From NCBI RefSeq assembly GCF_014203095.1, contig NZ_JACHIG010000004.1:186001-250000 (forward strand): a stretch of 64,000 bases of DNA. Reading direction: 5' to 3'. Below, piece after piece: positions 43,968 to 52,802 of this stretch. Origin of the DNA: Prosthecobacter vanneervenii. GTDB taxonomy: Bacteria > Verrucomicrobiota > Verrucomicrobiia > Verrucomicrobiales > Verrucomicrobiaceae. How positions within the stretch are numbered: position 1 is the first letter of the stretch; every line of letters begins with the position of its first letter. The notes below the pieces were generated by a model, which searched no databases, was not told where the DNA came from, and was given only the letters and a program-made list of their open reading frames with translations. The position numbers were made by a program, and so were the translations under genes.

Positions 43968-44750
43968 ATGACCCGCCTCACCTTCCTCGCCCTCGCTCTC
44001 TTCAGTCTCGTCGCCCCGCTCCTCCACGCCGCAGACTCTCCGGTGTATGAACTCCGCATCTACACCTGCAACGAAGGCAAGCTTGATGCCCTCCTCGCCC
44101 GCTTCCGCGACCACACCTGCAAGCTCTTCGAAAAGCATGGCATGAAAAACATCGGCTACTGGGTGCCGGTGGATGAGGAAAACGGCTCCAAGACCACCCT
44201 CATCTACGTGTTGGAGCACAAAAGCCGTGATGCCGCCAAGGAGAGCTTCAAAGCCTTTGGCGCAGACCCCGAATGGCAGGCGGCACGGAAGGCCAGCGAG
44301 GAAGGCGGCAAGATCCTGGCCAAGGCACCGGAGTCCATCTTCATGACCCCCACGGACTACTCCCCGCCGGTGGCCATCACCAAAGCCGGCAAGCCGCGTG
44401 TCTTTGAAATGCGCACCTACACCTGCAACGACGGCAAGCTCGACGCGCTCAATGCCCGCTTCCGCGACCATACCTGCAAGCTCTTCGAGAAGCACGGCAT
44501 GACCAACCTCGCCTACTGGACGCCCACCGATGCCGACAAGGGCGCTGGCAAAAAGCTCATCTACATCCTGGCCCACGACAGCAAGGAGGCCGGCCTGGCT
44601 TCCTTCACCGCCTTCCGCGCCGACCCCGATTGGGTCAAGGCCAAGGCCGCCAGCGAAGCCGCCAACGGCGGCTCCCTGACCATCATGCCGCAGTCCGAAG
44701 GCGTGAAGAGCGTCTATATGAAGGCCACGGATTTCTCGCCGATTCAGTAA
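43968..44750 (+). CDS. exported protein with two NIPSNAP domains
   Basis: 260 residues, a signal peptide ending LLHAAD, then a clear internal duplication: VYELRIYTCNEGKLDALLARFRDHTCKLFEKHGM at about 25-58 and VFEMRTYTCNDGKLDALNARFRDHTCKLFEKHGM at about 145-178, each the start of a NIPSNAP (ferredoxin-like dimeric alpha-beta-barrel) domain. The two halves make a pseudo-dimer in one chain. Bacterial NIPSNAPs have no assigned substrate. The gap to the SBBP-repeat gene is about 40 bp, same strand. Confidence 0.9.
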   Translation: MTRLTFLALALFSLVAPLLHAADSPVYELRIYTCNEGKLDALLARFRDHTCKLFEKHGMKNIGYWVPVDEENGSKTTLIYVLEHKSRDAAKESFKAFGADPEWQAARKASEEGGKILAKAPESIFMTPTDYSPPVAITKAGKPRVFEMRTYTCNDGKLDALNARFRDHTCKLFEKHGMTNLAYWTPTDADKGAGKKLIYILAHDSKEAGLASFTAFRADPDWVKAKAASEAANGGSLTIMPQSEGVKSVYMKATDFSPIQ

Positions 44751-44791
44751 GTGCGTAATAGCTGCGCCCGTGCGCCCGTATGCTGCGGGCC

Positions 44792-46138
44792 ATGATCTCG
44801 CTCCGCACGCTCTGCCTCGCCCTCTTTGCCACCTCCCTCCATGCCGCCACGCCCACCTTTGAATGGGTGGCCGGCGGCGGCGGGGCCAAGAGCGACAAGA
44901 CCCGCGCCGTCACCTTTGACCGCGAGGGCAATGTCTTCATGGCCGGCGAGACCACGGACGACGGCACCTTCGGCGACCAGAAACGCACCGGCCTGGGCAG
45001 CACGGATTTCTTTCTGACCAAGCTGTCAAAGGACGGCAAGTTCCTCTGGGTCCGCAGCCTCGGCGGCAGCCTGGTGGACCGCGGCTACGGCGTCGCCTGT
45101 GATGCCGCCGGGAACGCCTACGTCACCGGCCACTATCAGAGCACCGACGCCCAGGCCAATGGCCAGACCCTGCCCAATGCCGGCGACTACGATGTCTTCA
45201 TTGCCAAATACGACACAAAAGGAGCGCTTATTTGGATCAAAACCGCCGGCGGAAAAGGCTACGATTACGGCCACGGCATCGTCGTCGATTCCAAGGGAGA
45301 CATCGTCGTGACCGGCTCAGTGGCCGGGGAGTCGAAGTTTGGAGACACTATCGTCAATGCTGGGAGCACCACCCGCCCCATCTTCTGCGCCAAGTATGAC
45401 GCCGCAGGAAATCTGAAGTGGGTGAAGACCACAGGCGGCAAGTTTTCCGGCAGCGGTCATGGCCTGGGCGTCGATGGCACAGACTCTCTATATATAGGAG
45501 GCAGCGGCGGCGGCGAGGGAGCCATGGATGGCGTGACGCTGCAATCAAAGGCACAGGCTGGCATCGTACTGAAGCTCACCCCCGAGGGCACAGCCGTCTG
45601 GGCCGCCTTCCTGCCGGGAGTACCGAGTGCAGGCTTCCACGAGATCGCCGTGGACACCGCAGGCCGCACCTGGTGCGCAGGCATGTTTAAAGGCGTGCTC
45701 AACGGCGGCCCCGTACACTCCACCGGAGACAAGGACAACGACGGTGTGCTCGCCCACTTCAGCCCTGAGGGCAAACTCCTCTGGAGCCACGTCCTGCAAG
45801 GCCCTGCAACTGACTACTGCCTCGGCGTAGCCACGGACAACACCGGCCGCTGCTTCGTCACGGGCGAGTTTTCAGAGACCGCCACCTTTGTCGGGCAGAC
45901 ACTCAAGACCCAGGGCGCCACAGACATTTTTACCGCTGCTTTTGACGAAAAAGGCGGCCTCGAATGGCTCCTGCCGACCGGCGGAGCCAAGGGGGACAAC
46001 GCCTACTGCATGGCCTGGCACCCCTCCGGAAGGCTGATTTTTTCGGGTGCCTGTGTCGCACCTGCGACATTCGGCAGCCAGACTATGACCTCTCCCGGCG
46101 GAGCGGAGGCTTACGGGGCGGTTTTGCTTTTAAAGTGA
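44792..46138 (+). CDS. SBBP-repeat beta-propeller exported protein
   Basis: About 448 residues with signal peptide MISLRTLCLALFATSLHA; an ATG 12 bases upstream (44780) is equally possible. At least seven repeats of the SBBP type are visible, such as DAAGNAYVTGHYQS, DSKGDIVVTGSVAG, DTAGRTWCAGMFKG and DNTGRCFVTGEFSE, making a seven-bladed propeller. Role unknown; such proteins often serve as surface-displayed or binding proteins. It follows the NIPSNAP gene closely and is probably co-transcribed. Confidence 0.85.
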   Translation: MISLRTLCLALFATSLHAATPTFEWVAGGGGAKSDKTRAVTFDREGNVFMAGETTDDGTFGDQKRTGLGSTDFFLTKLSKDGKFLWVRSLGGSLVDRGYGVACDAAGNAYVTGHYQSTDAQANGQTLPNAGDYDVFIAKYDTKGALIWIKTAGGKGYDYGHGIVVDSKGDIVVTGSVAGESKFGDTIVNAGSTTRPIFCAKYDAAGNLKWVKTTGGKFSGSGHGLGVDGTDSLYIGGSGGGEGAMDGVTLQSKAQAGIVLKLTPEGTAVWAAFLPGVPSAGFHEIAVDTAGRTWCAGMFKGVLNGGPVHSTGDKDNDGVLAHFSPEGKLLWSHVLQGPATDYCLGVATDNTGRCFVTGEFSETATFVGQTLKTQGATDIFTAAFDEKGGLEWLLPTGGAKGDNAYCMAWHPSGRLIFSGACVAPATFGSQTMTSPGGAEAYGAVLLLK

Positions 46139-46220
46139 CACAGTGGCGCTAAAATAGCCCCTGAAAGAGTCCAAACGGTCGTTTTCGGCCCCAGCGGGCT
46201 ACAAATCCCCGCGTTGACAG

Positions 46221-46240
46221 GGGTGTCGAACTCGACACCC
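46221..46240. promoter_or_regulatory. 20-bp palindrome upstream of 3D-domain gene
   Basis: GGGTGTCGA and TCGACACCC flank a two-base centre (a perfect 9-bp dyad). A TTGACA-like hexamer lies just upstream (46214-46219). Position and symmetry fit an operator for the 3D-domain gene that starts 62 bp downstream, but no regulator is known; a stem without a T-run argues against a terminator. Confidence 0.4.
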
Positions 46241-46302
46241 TGCGCGCCCCCCAACCCGGACCCCCATTCGGAAGGGCGCGCCCCAACAACCAACCCCACT
46301 GA

Positions 46303-46812
46303 TTGAATCCAACCATCCTTCTGTGCTTTGCTGCCATGTGCGTTTCCGCTGCTGCGGAAGAAGTAGTTAAAAGCTCCTCCTCAACCACAACCCCAGCTGG
46401 CACTCCAGGCCAGGTCATCGCAGGCGTCAAAACCACCGCCTACACCCACGACGAAGGCGACCACATCGAATACGGCGCGCGCACTGCCGCCGGCACCCCG
46501 CTCAGGCATGGGCAGATCCGCAGCGCCGCTGCAGACTGGTCCATCTACCCGGTGGGCACGGTGTTTCAGATCAAGGGAGACCCCTCCCTCTACGTCGTGG
46601 ATGACTACGGTTCCGCCCTCGTGGGCACCCGCACCATCGACCTCTACAAGCCCACCCAGGGCATGATGCACAGCTGGGGCACCCGCCACGTGACCATCCA
46701 CGTGCTCAAGTGGGGTTCCTTCTCACGCAGCCTCGCCATTCTGAAGCCTCGTGCCTACAAAGCCTGGCACGTGCGCGAGATGGTGGCCCGCATCCAGAGC
46801 CGCCCGGCATAA
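46303..46812 (+). CDS. 3D (Asp-Asp-Asp) domain exported protein
   Basis: 169 residues. The most upstream start in frame is TTG (46303), which gives a proper signal peptide (MNPTILLCFAAMCVSAAAEE); the first ATG would remove the hydrophobic core, so TTG is preferred. The 3D double-psi barrel of the MltA/YabE type lies at about 75-145 (YPVGTVFQIKGDPSLYVVDDYGSALVG, RTIDLYKPTQ), with the typical Asp cluster DDYG. Likely a cell-wall lytic or resuscitation-factor-like domain. A terminator follows at 46843-46878. Confidence 0.82.
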   Translation: MNPTILLCFAAMCVSAAAEEVVKSSSSTTTPAGTPGQVIAGVKTTAYTHDEGDHIEYGARTAAGTPLRHGQIRSAAADWSIYPVGTVFQIKGDPSLYVVDDYGSALVGTRTIDLYKPTQGMMHSWGTRHVTIHVLKWGSFSRSLAILKPRAYKAWHVREMVARIQSRPA

Positions 46813-46842
46813 CCCAATCCCCCAAAACCTGAATCCAGGTTG

Positions 46843-46878
46843 AGCCACGCAGGCCGTCTGTCGGTCGCGTGGCTTTTT
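46843..46878 (+). terminator. rho-independent terminator
   Basis: AGCCACGC (46843-46850) pairs with GCGTGGCT (46867-46874), followed by five T (46874-46878). It ends the 3D-domain gene and precedes the acyl-CoA ligase. Confidence 0.85.
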
Positions 46879-46959
46879 GTTGCTCACAGGCCGCAGGTGC
46901 GAGCCTCTTTTCTCTCGCCTTTCTCAGCAGCCTTCGGCTAGGGTTTACGTTTTCTCCCC

Positions 46960-48531
46960 ATGGAAACCCCGCTCTCGCCCCTCGACTTCGCCCGCCGTGC
47001 CCGCCGCCTGTATGCCGACCGCGAGGCTGTGGTAGATGGAGACCGCCGCTTCACCTACCGCGAGTTCTTTGAGCGCTGCGACCGCTGGTCGGGGGCGCTG
47101 CAGAAACTGGGAGTAAAGCCCGGCGAACGTGTGGCTACCATCGCGCCGAACACGCATGCGCATCTGGAGGCATTTTACGCCATCCCGCAGATCGGAGCCG
47201 TCATTGTGCCGATCAATTTCCGCCTCACCGCCGCCGACTTTGCCTACATTCTGAATCACAGTGGTGCTCGCGTCGTCTGCGTGCATGTGGATTACCTCGA
47301 TGCGGTGGATTCCATTCGTGCCCAGGTGCCTGGGGTAGAGCACTTTGTGGCGCTATCAGGGGAAAAGGCGGGCTGGACGAGCTATGAGGCGCTGCTGGCG
47401 GCCTCCGCGCCCGAATTCACCGCCGCCGAGATCAGCGAGACGGACATGATCGCGCTGAACTACACCAGCGGCACCACGGCGAATCCGAAAGGCGTGATGG
47501 TGAGCCACCGGAACACCGCCTTCAACATCATGGGCCATCTCATGCACACGCACCTCACCAGCGCGGACCGCTACCTGTGGGTGCTGCCCATGTTTCATGC
47601 CAATGGCTGGACCTTCGTCTGGACCGTCACCGCCGTGGGCGGGCGGCATGTGTGCATTCCCAAGGCGGACCCGAGGCTCATCTTTGAGGCGATACGGAAG
47701 GAGGGCTGCACCCTGCTGTGCGCGGCCCCCACCGTGCTCATCGGCATGGCCAATGCGCCGGAGGAAGTGCGCCGGGATGTGCCGCGTGGTGTCCGCGTCA
47801 TCACCGCTGGCGCACCGCCCGCCGCTGCTACCATCGAGCGCATGGAGGGGGAGCTGGGCTGGGAGATCACCCACGTCTATGGCCTCACGGAAGTCTCCCC
47901 CATCGTGACCATCAGCGAATCCCGCTCGGAGCATGCGCAGCTCAGCGCACGCGAGCGCGCCATCATCAAAGCCCGGCAGGGGGTGGAATACCTGGCCAAC
48001 GCCGAAGTCCGCGTGGTGGATGACGAGGGCCACGAAGTCGCCAAAGACGGCGCCTCCATGGGTGAGATCATCATCCGTGGCAATGCCGTGATGAAAGGCT
48101 ACTACAATGATCCCGCCGCCACCGCGAAGGCCATCCGCAACGGCTGGTTTTACAGCGGAGACGCCGCCGTGGTGCATCCGGACGGCTACATCGAAATCCG
48201 CGACCGCTGGAAGGACATCATCATCAGCGGCGGCGAAAACATCTCCTCCGTGGAGGTGGAGGGCGTACTGCTGCGCCATCCTGCCATCCAGGAATCCGCC
48301 GTGGTAGGCCTGCCGCATGAGAAGTGGGGAGAGACCCCGCAGGCCTTCATCGTCCTGCGGCCCGGTGCGACTGCCACTGCTGAGGAATTGCGCCTTTTCT
48401 GCCGCGAGCACCTAGCGCATTTCAAGGTGCCGCATGGTTTCGAGTTCATTGCCGAGCTGCCGAAGACCGCGACTGGGAAGATCCAGAAGTATGTGCTGCG
48501 TGGCGGGCGGGCGAATATCGTGGTGCAGTAG
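46960..48531 (+). CDS. long-chain acyl-CoA ligase (AMP-forming)
   Basis: 523 residues of the ANL superfamily: activates a carboxylic acid to an acyl-CoA via acyl-AMP, in the cytosol. AMP-binding P-loop YTSGTTANPKG at 168-178, the A5 motif HVYGLTEVSP, A7 GWFYSGDAAVVHPDGYIEI, A8 RWKDIIISGGENIS and the C-terminal catalytic Lys in TATGKIQKYVL. Most like medium/long-chain fatty-acid ligases; the exact substrate cannot be told. Its stop codon already lies in a palindrome that opens a repeat element (48530-48706). Confidence 0.93.
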   Translation: METPLSPLDFARRARRLYADREAVVDGDRRFTYREFFERCDRWSGALQKLGVKPGERVATIAPNTHAHLEAFYAIPQIGAVIVPINFRLTAADFAYILNHSGARVVCVHVDYLDAVDSIRAQVPGVEHFVALSGEKAGWTSYEALLAASAPEFTAAEISETDMIALNYTSGTTANPKGVMVSHRNTAFNIMGHLMHTHLTSADRYLWVLPMFHANGWTFVWTVTAVGGRHVCIPKADPRLIFEAIRKEGCTLLCAAPTVLIGMANAPEEVRRDVPRGVRVITAGAPPAAATIERMEGELGWEITHVYGLTEVSPIVTISESRSEHAQLSARERAIIKARQGVEYLANAEVRVVDDEGHEVAKDGASMGEIIIRGNAVMKGYYNDPAATAKAIRNGWFYSGDAAVVHPDGYIEIRDRWKDIIISGGENISSVEVEGVLLRHPAIQESAVVGLPHEKWGETPQAFIVLRPGATATAEELRLFCREHLAHFKVPHGFEFIAELPKTATGKIQKYVLRGGRANIVVQ

Positions 48532-48706
48532 CGGCGAAGTCGCCGCTGTGGAGCGCGGAATTTATTCCGCAGCAGGTCGCCTTTGCGTAGCGGGTTTTTG
48601 CGTGCGCTGAAGCTCGCAGACACCGTGATCTTCGGCGAGAAGAAGGTCAGGTAGTGGATGAGAGCTTTGTGAGCTGCGGAGTGCAGCGGAATAAATTCCG
48701 CGCTCC
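48530..48706. repeat. palindromic REP/MITE-like element
   Basis: Three palindromes in 177 bp. AGCGGCGAAGTCGCCGCT (48530-48547) overlaps the ligase stop codon. A 21-bp arm at 48550-48570 recurs as a perfect inverted copy at 48686-48706, and each arm is itself a hairpin (GCGGAAT..ATTCCGC). The inner 115 bp have no coding capacity I can support. The right arm ends exactly next to the ThuA stop codon (48707). Confidence 0.75.
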
Positions 48707-49495
48707 TCACTGCCCCGCCAGCTTCCCGTCCTCCACATGCACCGTGCCGCCGCGCACCTCGATCTTCTCGCGTGCCTGTTCGACGGGCACATGGCGTGGG
48801 GTGTTGGCGGCTTCGCCTTGTGGGCGGGCCCAGCGGATGCCGTTGGTAATGACGCGCTGGATCTCGGGATGGTGGTAGATGGGGTACACCTCGTGCCCGG
48901 GGCTGAAGTAAAAGATGCGTCCGCTGCCACGCGTCCACGTCGCGCCGCTGCGCATCACTTCGCCGCCTTGGAACCAGGAGACGAAAATCAGCTCGTCTGG
49001 TGTCGGAATGCCAAAGGGCTCGCCATACATCTCTGACTGCTCGATCTCGATGCAGTCGCCGATGCCTGCCGCGATGGGGTGGCCGGGGTTGATCTTCCAC
49101 ACACGCTCCCTCTCGCCCGCCTCGCGCCAGCACAGCGCGCAGCTGGTGCCCATGAGGCGCTTGAAGACCTTGGAGAAATGCCCCGAATGCAGCACGATCA
49201 GCCCCATACCTGCGAGCACCCGCTGCTGTACGCGTGTCACCAGTTCATCGCTCACTTGGTCATGGGCAGCGTGGCCCCACCAGAGCAGAACGTCGGTTTG
49301 ATCCAGCACCACCGGAGGCAGGCCCTGCTCCGGCTCGTCCAGCGTGGCGGTGTGAACGACGAGGTCGCCGTGCTTGGACAGCGCCTCCGCCAGCGCCCCG
49401 TGGATGCCCTGCGGATAGATGGCGGCCACGGCGGGATTCTGACGCTCGTGGACAAACTCGTTCCAGATGGTGACGCGGATGGGGGGATTGTGCAT
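48707..49495 (-). CDS. ThuA-domain protein
   Basis: 262 residues from the ATG at 49495 ([14 protein letters not shown]), preferred over an ATG at 49561 whose leader is not protein-like. Class I glutamine-amidotransferase-like ThuA fold, usual in sugar-utilisation loci: [10 protein letters not shown] at the N-terminus, [52 protein letters not shown] and [12 protein letters not shown]. The nucleophile-elbow Cys is absent, as in most ThuA proteins. The C-terminus ends exactly at the repeat element. Confidence 0.88.
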   Translation of the reverse strand: MHNPPIRVTIWNEFVHERQNPAVAAIYPQGIHGALAEALSKHGDLVVHTATLDEPEQGLPPVVLDQTDVLLWWGHAAHDQVSDELVTRVQQRVLAGMGLIVLHSGHFSKVFKRLMGTSCALCWREAGERERVWKINPGHPIAAGIGDCIEIEQSEMYGEPFGIPTPDELIFVSWFQGGEVMRSGATWTRGSGRIFYFSPGHEVYPIYHHPEIQRVITNGIRWARPQGEAANTPRHVPVEQAREKIEVRGGTVHVEDGKLAGQ

Positions 49496-49629
49496 GGGTG
49501 ATGGGAACGCGGCTTGGGAAGAATTCAAACTCACTTTTTCGGACAACCAAACCATACGCACTCAAACCAACGTCGTCCTCGGAAAGGAAGCGAGAAGGTG
49601 TCGCTGCATTATGAGGCGCATGTCGTGGG

Positions 49630-49736
49630 AGGATGCGCACACTTCTCGCGCCCCTGCCGGGGCGCATCCTGCAGGTATGCGGAATGATGGGCGTAGATCC
49701 GGTGGTTCCCGGTCGCTGCGCTCCCTTCGCCACCGG
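49630..49736. repeat. two hairpins in the 355-bp intergenic gap 49496-49850
   Basis: AGGATGCGC (49630-49638) / GCGCATCCT (49662-49670) is a perfect 9-bp stem that also encloses CCCC/GGGG; CCGGTGG (49699-49705) / CCACCGG (49730-49736) forms a second stem. The rest of this gap shows no supported gene. The sequence type, direct runs of hairpins ending in a cytosine-rich tail, fits dispersed intergenic repeats. Confidence 0.55.
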
Positions 49737-49850
49737 CTAATTTCCTGCGAGCCTCCGGCTCAAAATCGTTTGATCAAAGCCAGTGAACAGTCTTTCAAGC
49801 AGATCGATGCGGATCACAGAAGGGTTATTAAGAGCCCATTATCATCCACT

Positions 49851-50480
49851 TTACATTAGTAACCCCGCGAGGACTACAAGACCGCAGATGTTTTCTAATA
49901 TATTTGGATCTTTAAGCTCGTTACACTTTGCTATAAATTCACGGTAAGAATCTCTTTTGTCGATTAGCACCGCTGTATTCTTGAGATCAAAGGCCATATC
50001 ACCCGGCAACCGCCATTCACGCTCATGCATCCAATCGACCATGTTTTTAGTATTTGAGAGGTCGAAGGATACTATTCTCCAATGTTCGTTTTGATCGGTG
50101 ATGTACTTTTTGGCTTCTGACGGTTTGTCATAAATCACAGGCCGCCCTCCTTTAGCATGTACAAGGTATTTCGAGAAGATTAGACCGCACCCCGAATATC
50201 GGTTCCGCCCCTCATAATGCTTGTTTTCGAATGCAATATTTTCAGCGATTGAGCTTAATGGGGCATCTTGAAAACACACTGCAGAGCGGTTTCCAGTGAT
50301 GAAACCTTTTCGAGGATTGCTGCCGATGAGCTTTCCTTCTTTGAGTATCTTGATCAAGACATCAACGGCAGAATGCTCTTTTCCTTCTATAGTAGCGCTG
50401 CGGGTAAGATGAACCAAAGACGAAGACAGATCTGAGCGCTGGGTGACACGCTCTTTCCACTGGTCGTAGCTATAGGACAT
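49851..50480 (-). CDS. AbiGi-like abortive-infection-type protein (tentative)
   Basis: 209 residues, markedly AT-rich compared with the neighbours (most of the gene is close to 45 % GC). The pattern SLVHLTRSATIE near the N-terminus, IKILKEGKLIGSNPRKGFITG, AVCFQDAPLSS and later DWMHEREWRLPGDMAF resembles the AbiGi/DUF2971-like group, in which a His-Leu-Thr opening, a CF(x)DxPL motif and an EREWR-type motif occur in order. Family assignment is tentative: it rests on motif order, not on a full alignment. AbiGi proteins act in abortive phage defence. It is not paired with an AbiGii-type toxin here. Confidence 0.5.
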   Translation of the reverse strand: MSYSYDQWKERVTQRSDLSSSLVHLTRSATIEGKEHSAVDVLIKILKEGKLIGSNPRKGFITGNRSAVCFQDAPLSSIAENIAFENKHYEGRNRYSGCGLIFSKYLVHAKGGRPVIYDKPSEAKKYITDQNEHWRIVSFDLSNTKNMVDWMHEREWRLPGDMAFDLKNTAVLIDKRDSYREFIAKCNELKDPNILENICGLVVLAGLLM

Positions 50481-50528
50481 AATGTTTGATCGGACTTGGA
50501 AGCATCATGAACAACACAGCAACCTCAC

Positions 50529-52169
50529 TCAATGCTTCACCGAGCAGCCCGGGCCGACGGTTTGGAAGAAGTCGTTGCCTTTGTCATCGATGAGGATGAA
50601 CGCAGGGAAGTCTTCGACTTCGATCTTCCAGATGGCTTCCATGCCGAGTTCGGGGAACTCGACGACTTCGACCTTCTTGATGTTTTCCTTGGCGAGGATG
50701 GCGGCGGGGCCGCCGATGCTGCCGAGGTAGAAGCCGCCGTGTTTTTTACAGGCATCCGTCACCTGCTGGCCGCGGTTGCCTTTGGCGATCATGACCATGC
50801 TGCCGCCGTGGCTCTGGAAGAGGTCCACGTAGCTGTCCATGCGGCCGGCGGTGGTGGGACCGAAGCTGCCGCTGGGCATGCCTGCGGGTGTCTTGGCGGG
50901 GCCGGCGTAGTACACGGGGTGGTTCTTGAAGTAGTCGGGCAGCGGCTTGCCGGCATCGATCATCTCCTTGAGCTTCGCATGCGCGATGTCGCGGGCCACG
51001 ATAATGGGGCCGTTGATGAGGAGGCGGGTGGTGGTGGGATACTTGCTCAGTTCCGCACGGATCTCGGCCATCGGGCGATTGGTGTCGATGCGCACAGCGT
51101 TGGTGTCCTTGCGGTGGCGCAGCTCCTCGGGGATGTACTGGAGCGGGTTGGTTTCGAGCTTCTCGATGAAAACGCCATCCTTGGTGATCTTGCCCTTGGC
51201 CTGACGGTCGGCGGAGCAGGAGACGCCGATGCCAATGGGCAGGGAAGCGCCGTGGCGCGGCAGGCGGACCACGCGCACATCCAGCGCGAAGTATTTGCCA
51301 CCAAACTGCGCGCCGATGCCGCACTCGCGTGCAGCCTGCAGCATCTGGGCCTCCAGCTCCACATCGCGGAAGGCGCGGCCGTGTTCGTTGCCGGTGGTGG
51401 GGAGGTTGTCGTAGTACTTGGTGGAGGCCAGCTTGACGTGCTTCATCGTCGATTCCGCGGAGGTGCCGCCGATGACGAAGGTGAGGTGGTAGGGCGGGCA
51501 GGCGGCGGTGCCGAGGCTCGTCATCTTGTCGCTGAGGAACTTCACGATGCTCTTCGGATTGAGCACGGCGCGGGTTTCCTGATACAGGAAAGCCTTGTTG
51601 GCCGAGCCACCGCCTTTGGCGATGAAGAGGAATTTGTACGCATCGCCGTCCGTGGCGTAGAGGTCGAGCTGCGCGGGCAGGTTGGTGCCGGTGTTCTTTT
51701 CGTCGAACATGTTCAGCGCCGCATTCTGGGAGTAGCGCAGGTTGTTCTCCGTGTAGGCGAGGTAGACGCCCTTGGAGAGCGCGGCCTCATCGCCACCGCC
51801 GGTCCAGACCTGCTGGCCTTTCTTGCCCATGATGATGGCGGTGCCGGTGTCCTGGCAGAAGGGCAGCAGCCCTGCGGAGGCCACGTCGGCGTTTTTGAGC
51901 ATCGTCAGGGCGACCATGCGGTCGTTTTCGCTCGCCTCGGGGTCGTCAAGGATGGCAGCCACCTGTTTGAGATGCTTGGGGCGCAGGAAGAAATTGATGT
52001 CGTGGAAGGCTTGGTTGGCCAGTAGGGTGAGCGCCTCTGGATTCACCACGAGCACCTCCTTCTCGCCAAATTTCTGCACGGAGACGTGCTCCTTGGTCAG
52101 CAGACGGTATTCGGTGTCATCGGTGCCGAGTTCGAGGAGTTCCTGGTAGTGAAAGGGGGGCGTGGGCAT
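50529..52169 (-). CDS. class I fumarate hydratase
   Basis: 546-residue iron-sulfur (4Fe-4S) fumarase of the TCA cycle, FumA/FumB type. Ligand Cys at residue 105 (LPFCQDTGT), further Cys in [15 protein letters not shown] and in the [10 protein letters not shown] region (AARECGIG). C-terminal domain motifs are present: [46 protein letters not shown] and [12 protein letters not shown]. Single gene; no other TCA gene adjacent. Confidence 0.96.
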   Translation of the reverse strand: MPTPPFHYQELLELGTDDTEYRLLTKEHVSVQKFGEKEVLVVNPEALTLLANQAFHDINFFLRPKHLKQVAAILDDPEASENDRMVALTMLKNADVASAGLLPFCQDTGTAIIMGKKGQQVWTGGGDEAALSKGVYLAYTENNLRYSQNAALNMFDEKNTGTNLPAQLDLYATDGDAYKFLFIAKGGGSANKAFLYQETRAVLNPKSIVKFLSDKMTSLGTAACPPYHLTFVIGGTSAESTMKHVKLASTKYYDNLPTTGNEHGRAFRDVELEAQMLQAARECGIGAQFGGKYFALDVRVVRLPRHGASLPIGIGVSCSADRQAKGKITKDGVFIEKLETNPLQYIPEELRHRKDTNAVRIDTNRPMAEIRAELSKYPTTTRLLINGPIIVARDIAHAKLKEMIDAGKPLPDYFKNHPVYYAGPAKTPAGMPSGSFGPTTAGRMDSYVDLFQSHGGSMVMIAKGNRGQQVTDACKKHGGFYLGSIGGPAAILAKENIKKVEVVEFPELGMEAIWKIEVEDFPAFILIDDKGNDFFQTVGPGCSVKH

Positions 52170-52273
52170 GGGGAGGGGGCGGGCAGTTTGCAGGGAAAAG
52201 TCAGTCCGGGCAACGAGGGAAAGGGGGCATTTTGCAGGTTGTCGGACCGCAGATGGAGGATTAAATTAGAGTT

Positions 52274-52501
52274 ATGATTCTGGAAACTTTGCCCGCAGTC
52301 AGGCTGCTCAGTCCCCGTGACAAGCGGCAGCTGGCGGAAGAGCTTTTGGACTCGGCCGATGCCGAGGATGGGGAAGTCGTGGTCGATGCCGCCATCATGG
52401 AGCTGCTGGACCGACGTCTTGCTGCTCATGCGGCCAATCCGCAGGCTGTTTCGACTTGGGAAGAAGTGCAATCTCGAGTCTTCTCAGGCCGTGGCGCATG
52501 A
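52274..52501 (+). CDS. addiction-module antitoxin (unstable-antitoxin type)
   Basis: 75 residues: LPAVRLLSPRDKRQLAEELLDS, then a charged C-terminal helix with LDRRLAAHAANPQAVSTWEEV, the hallmark of the small antitoxins that pair with ParE/RelE-like toxins (the W-E-E-V segment is the toxin-binding tail). It overlaps the next gene by 11 bases. Confidence 0.8.
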   Translation: MILETLPAVRLLSPRDKRQLAEELLDSADAEDGEVVVDAAIMELLDRRLAAHAANPQAVSTWEEVQSRVFSGRGA

Positions 52502-52802
52502 CATTGTCTGGACGGCGGGAGCGGAGGCTGATTTGCTTCGACTTTATGAACAGGTGGGTGACCACGATCTCGCCATCAAGGTGCTGAGGGAGCCACTGAA
52601 GCGGGTCTTGAGCCTACTCGCTGAGCATCCCGTGCTGGGTGCGAAAGTGCATGGGACGCAGCGAATTCGCAGGTTGCTGACCGGGCCTGGAAAACGATTC
52701 GGTATTTTCTACGTCGTAGAAGCCCGTCGCATTATGATACATGTGCTGATCGACATGAGGCAAGACCCTGAACTGCTTCGGCTGCGGCTAACCGATCTGT
52801 GA
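52491..52802 (+). CDS. ParE/RelE-superfamily toxin
   Basis: 103 residues from GTG at 52491, chosen because no ATG lies near the start in this frame and homologues begin with a beta strand (AHDIVWTAGAEADLL). ParE-type pattern LRLYEQVGDHDLAIKVLREPLKRVLSLLAEHPVLGAKV, then GPGKRFGIFYVVEARRIMIHVLIDMRQDPE. It probably poisons gyrase or ribosomes. The GTG overlaps the antitoxin stop; its 3' end overlaps moaE by 15 bases on the opposite strand. Confidence 0.82.
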   Translation: MAHDIVWTAGAEADLLRLYEQVGDHDLAIKVLREPLKRVLSLLAEHPVLGAKVHGTQRIRRLLTGPGKRFGIFYVVEARRIMIHVLIDMRQDPELLRLRLTDL

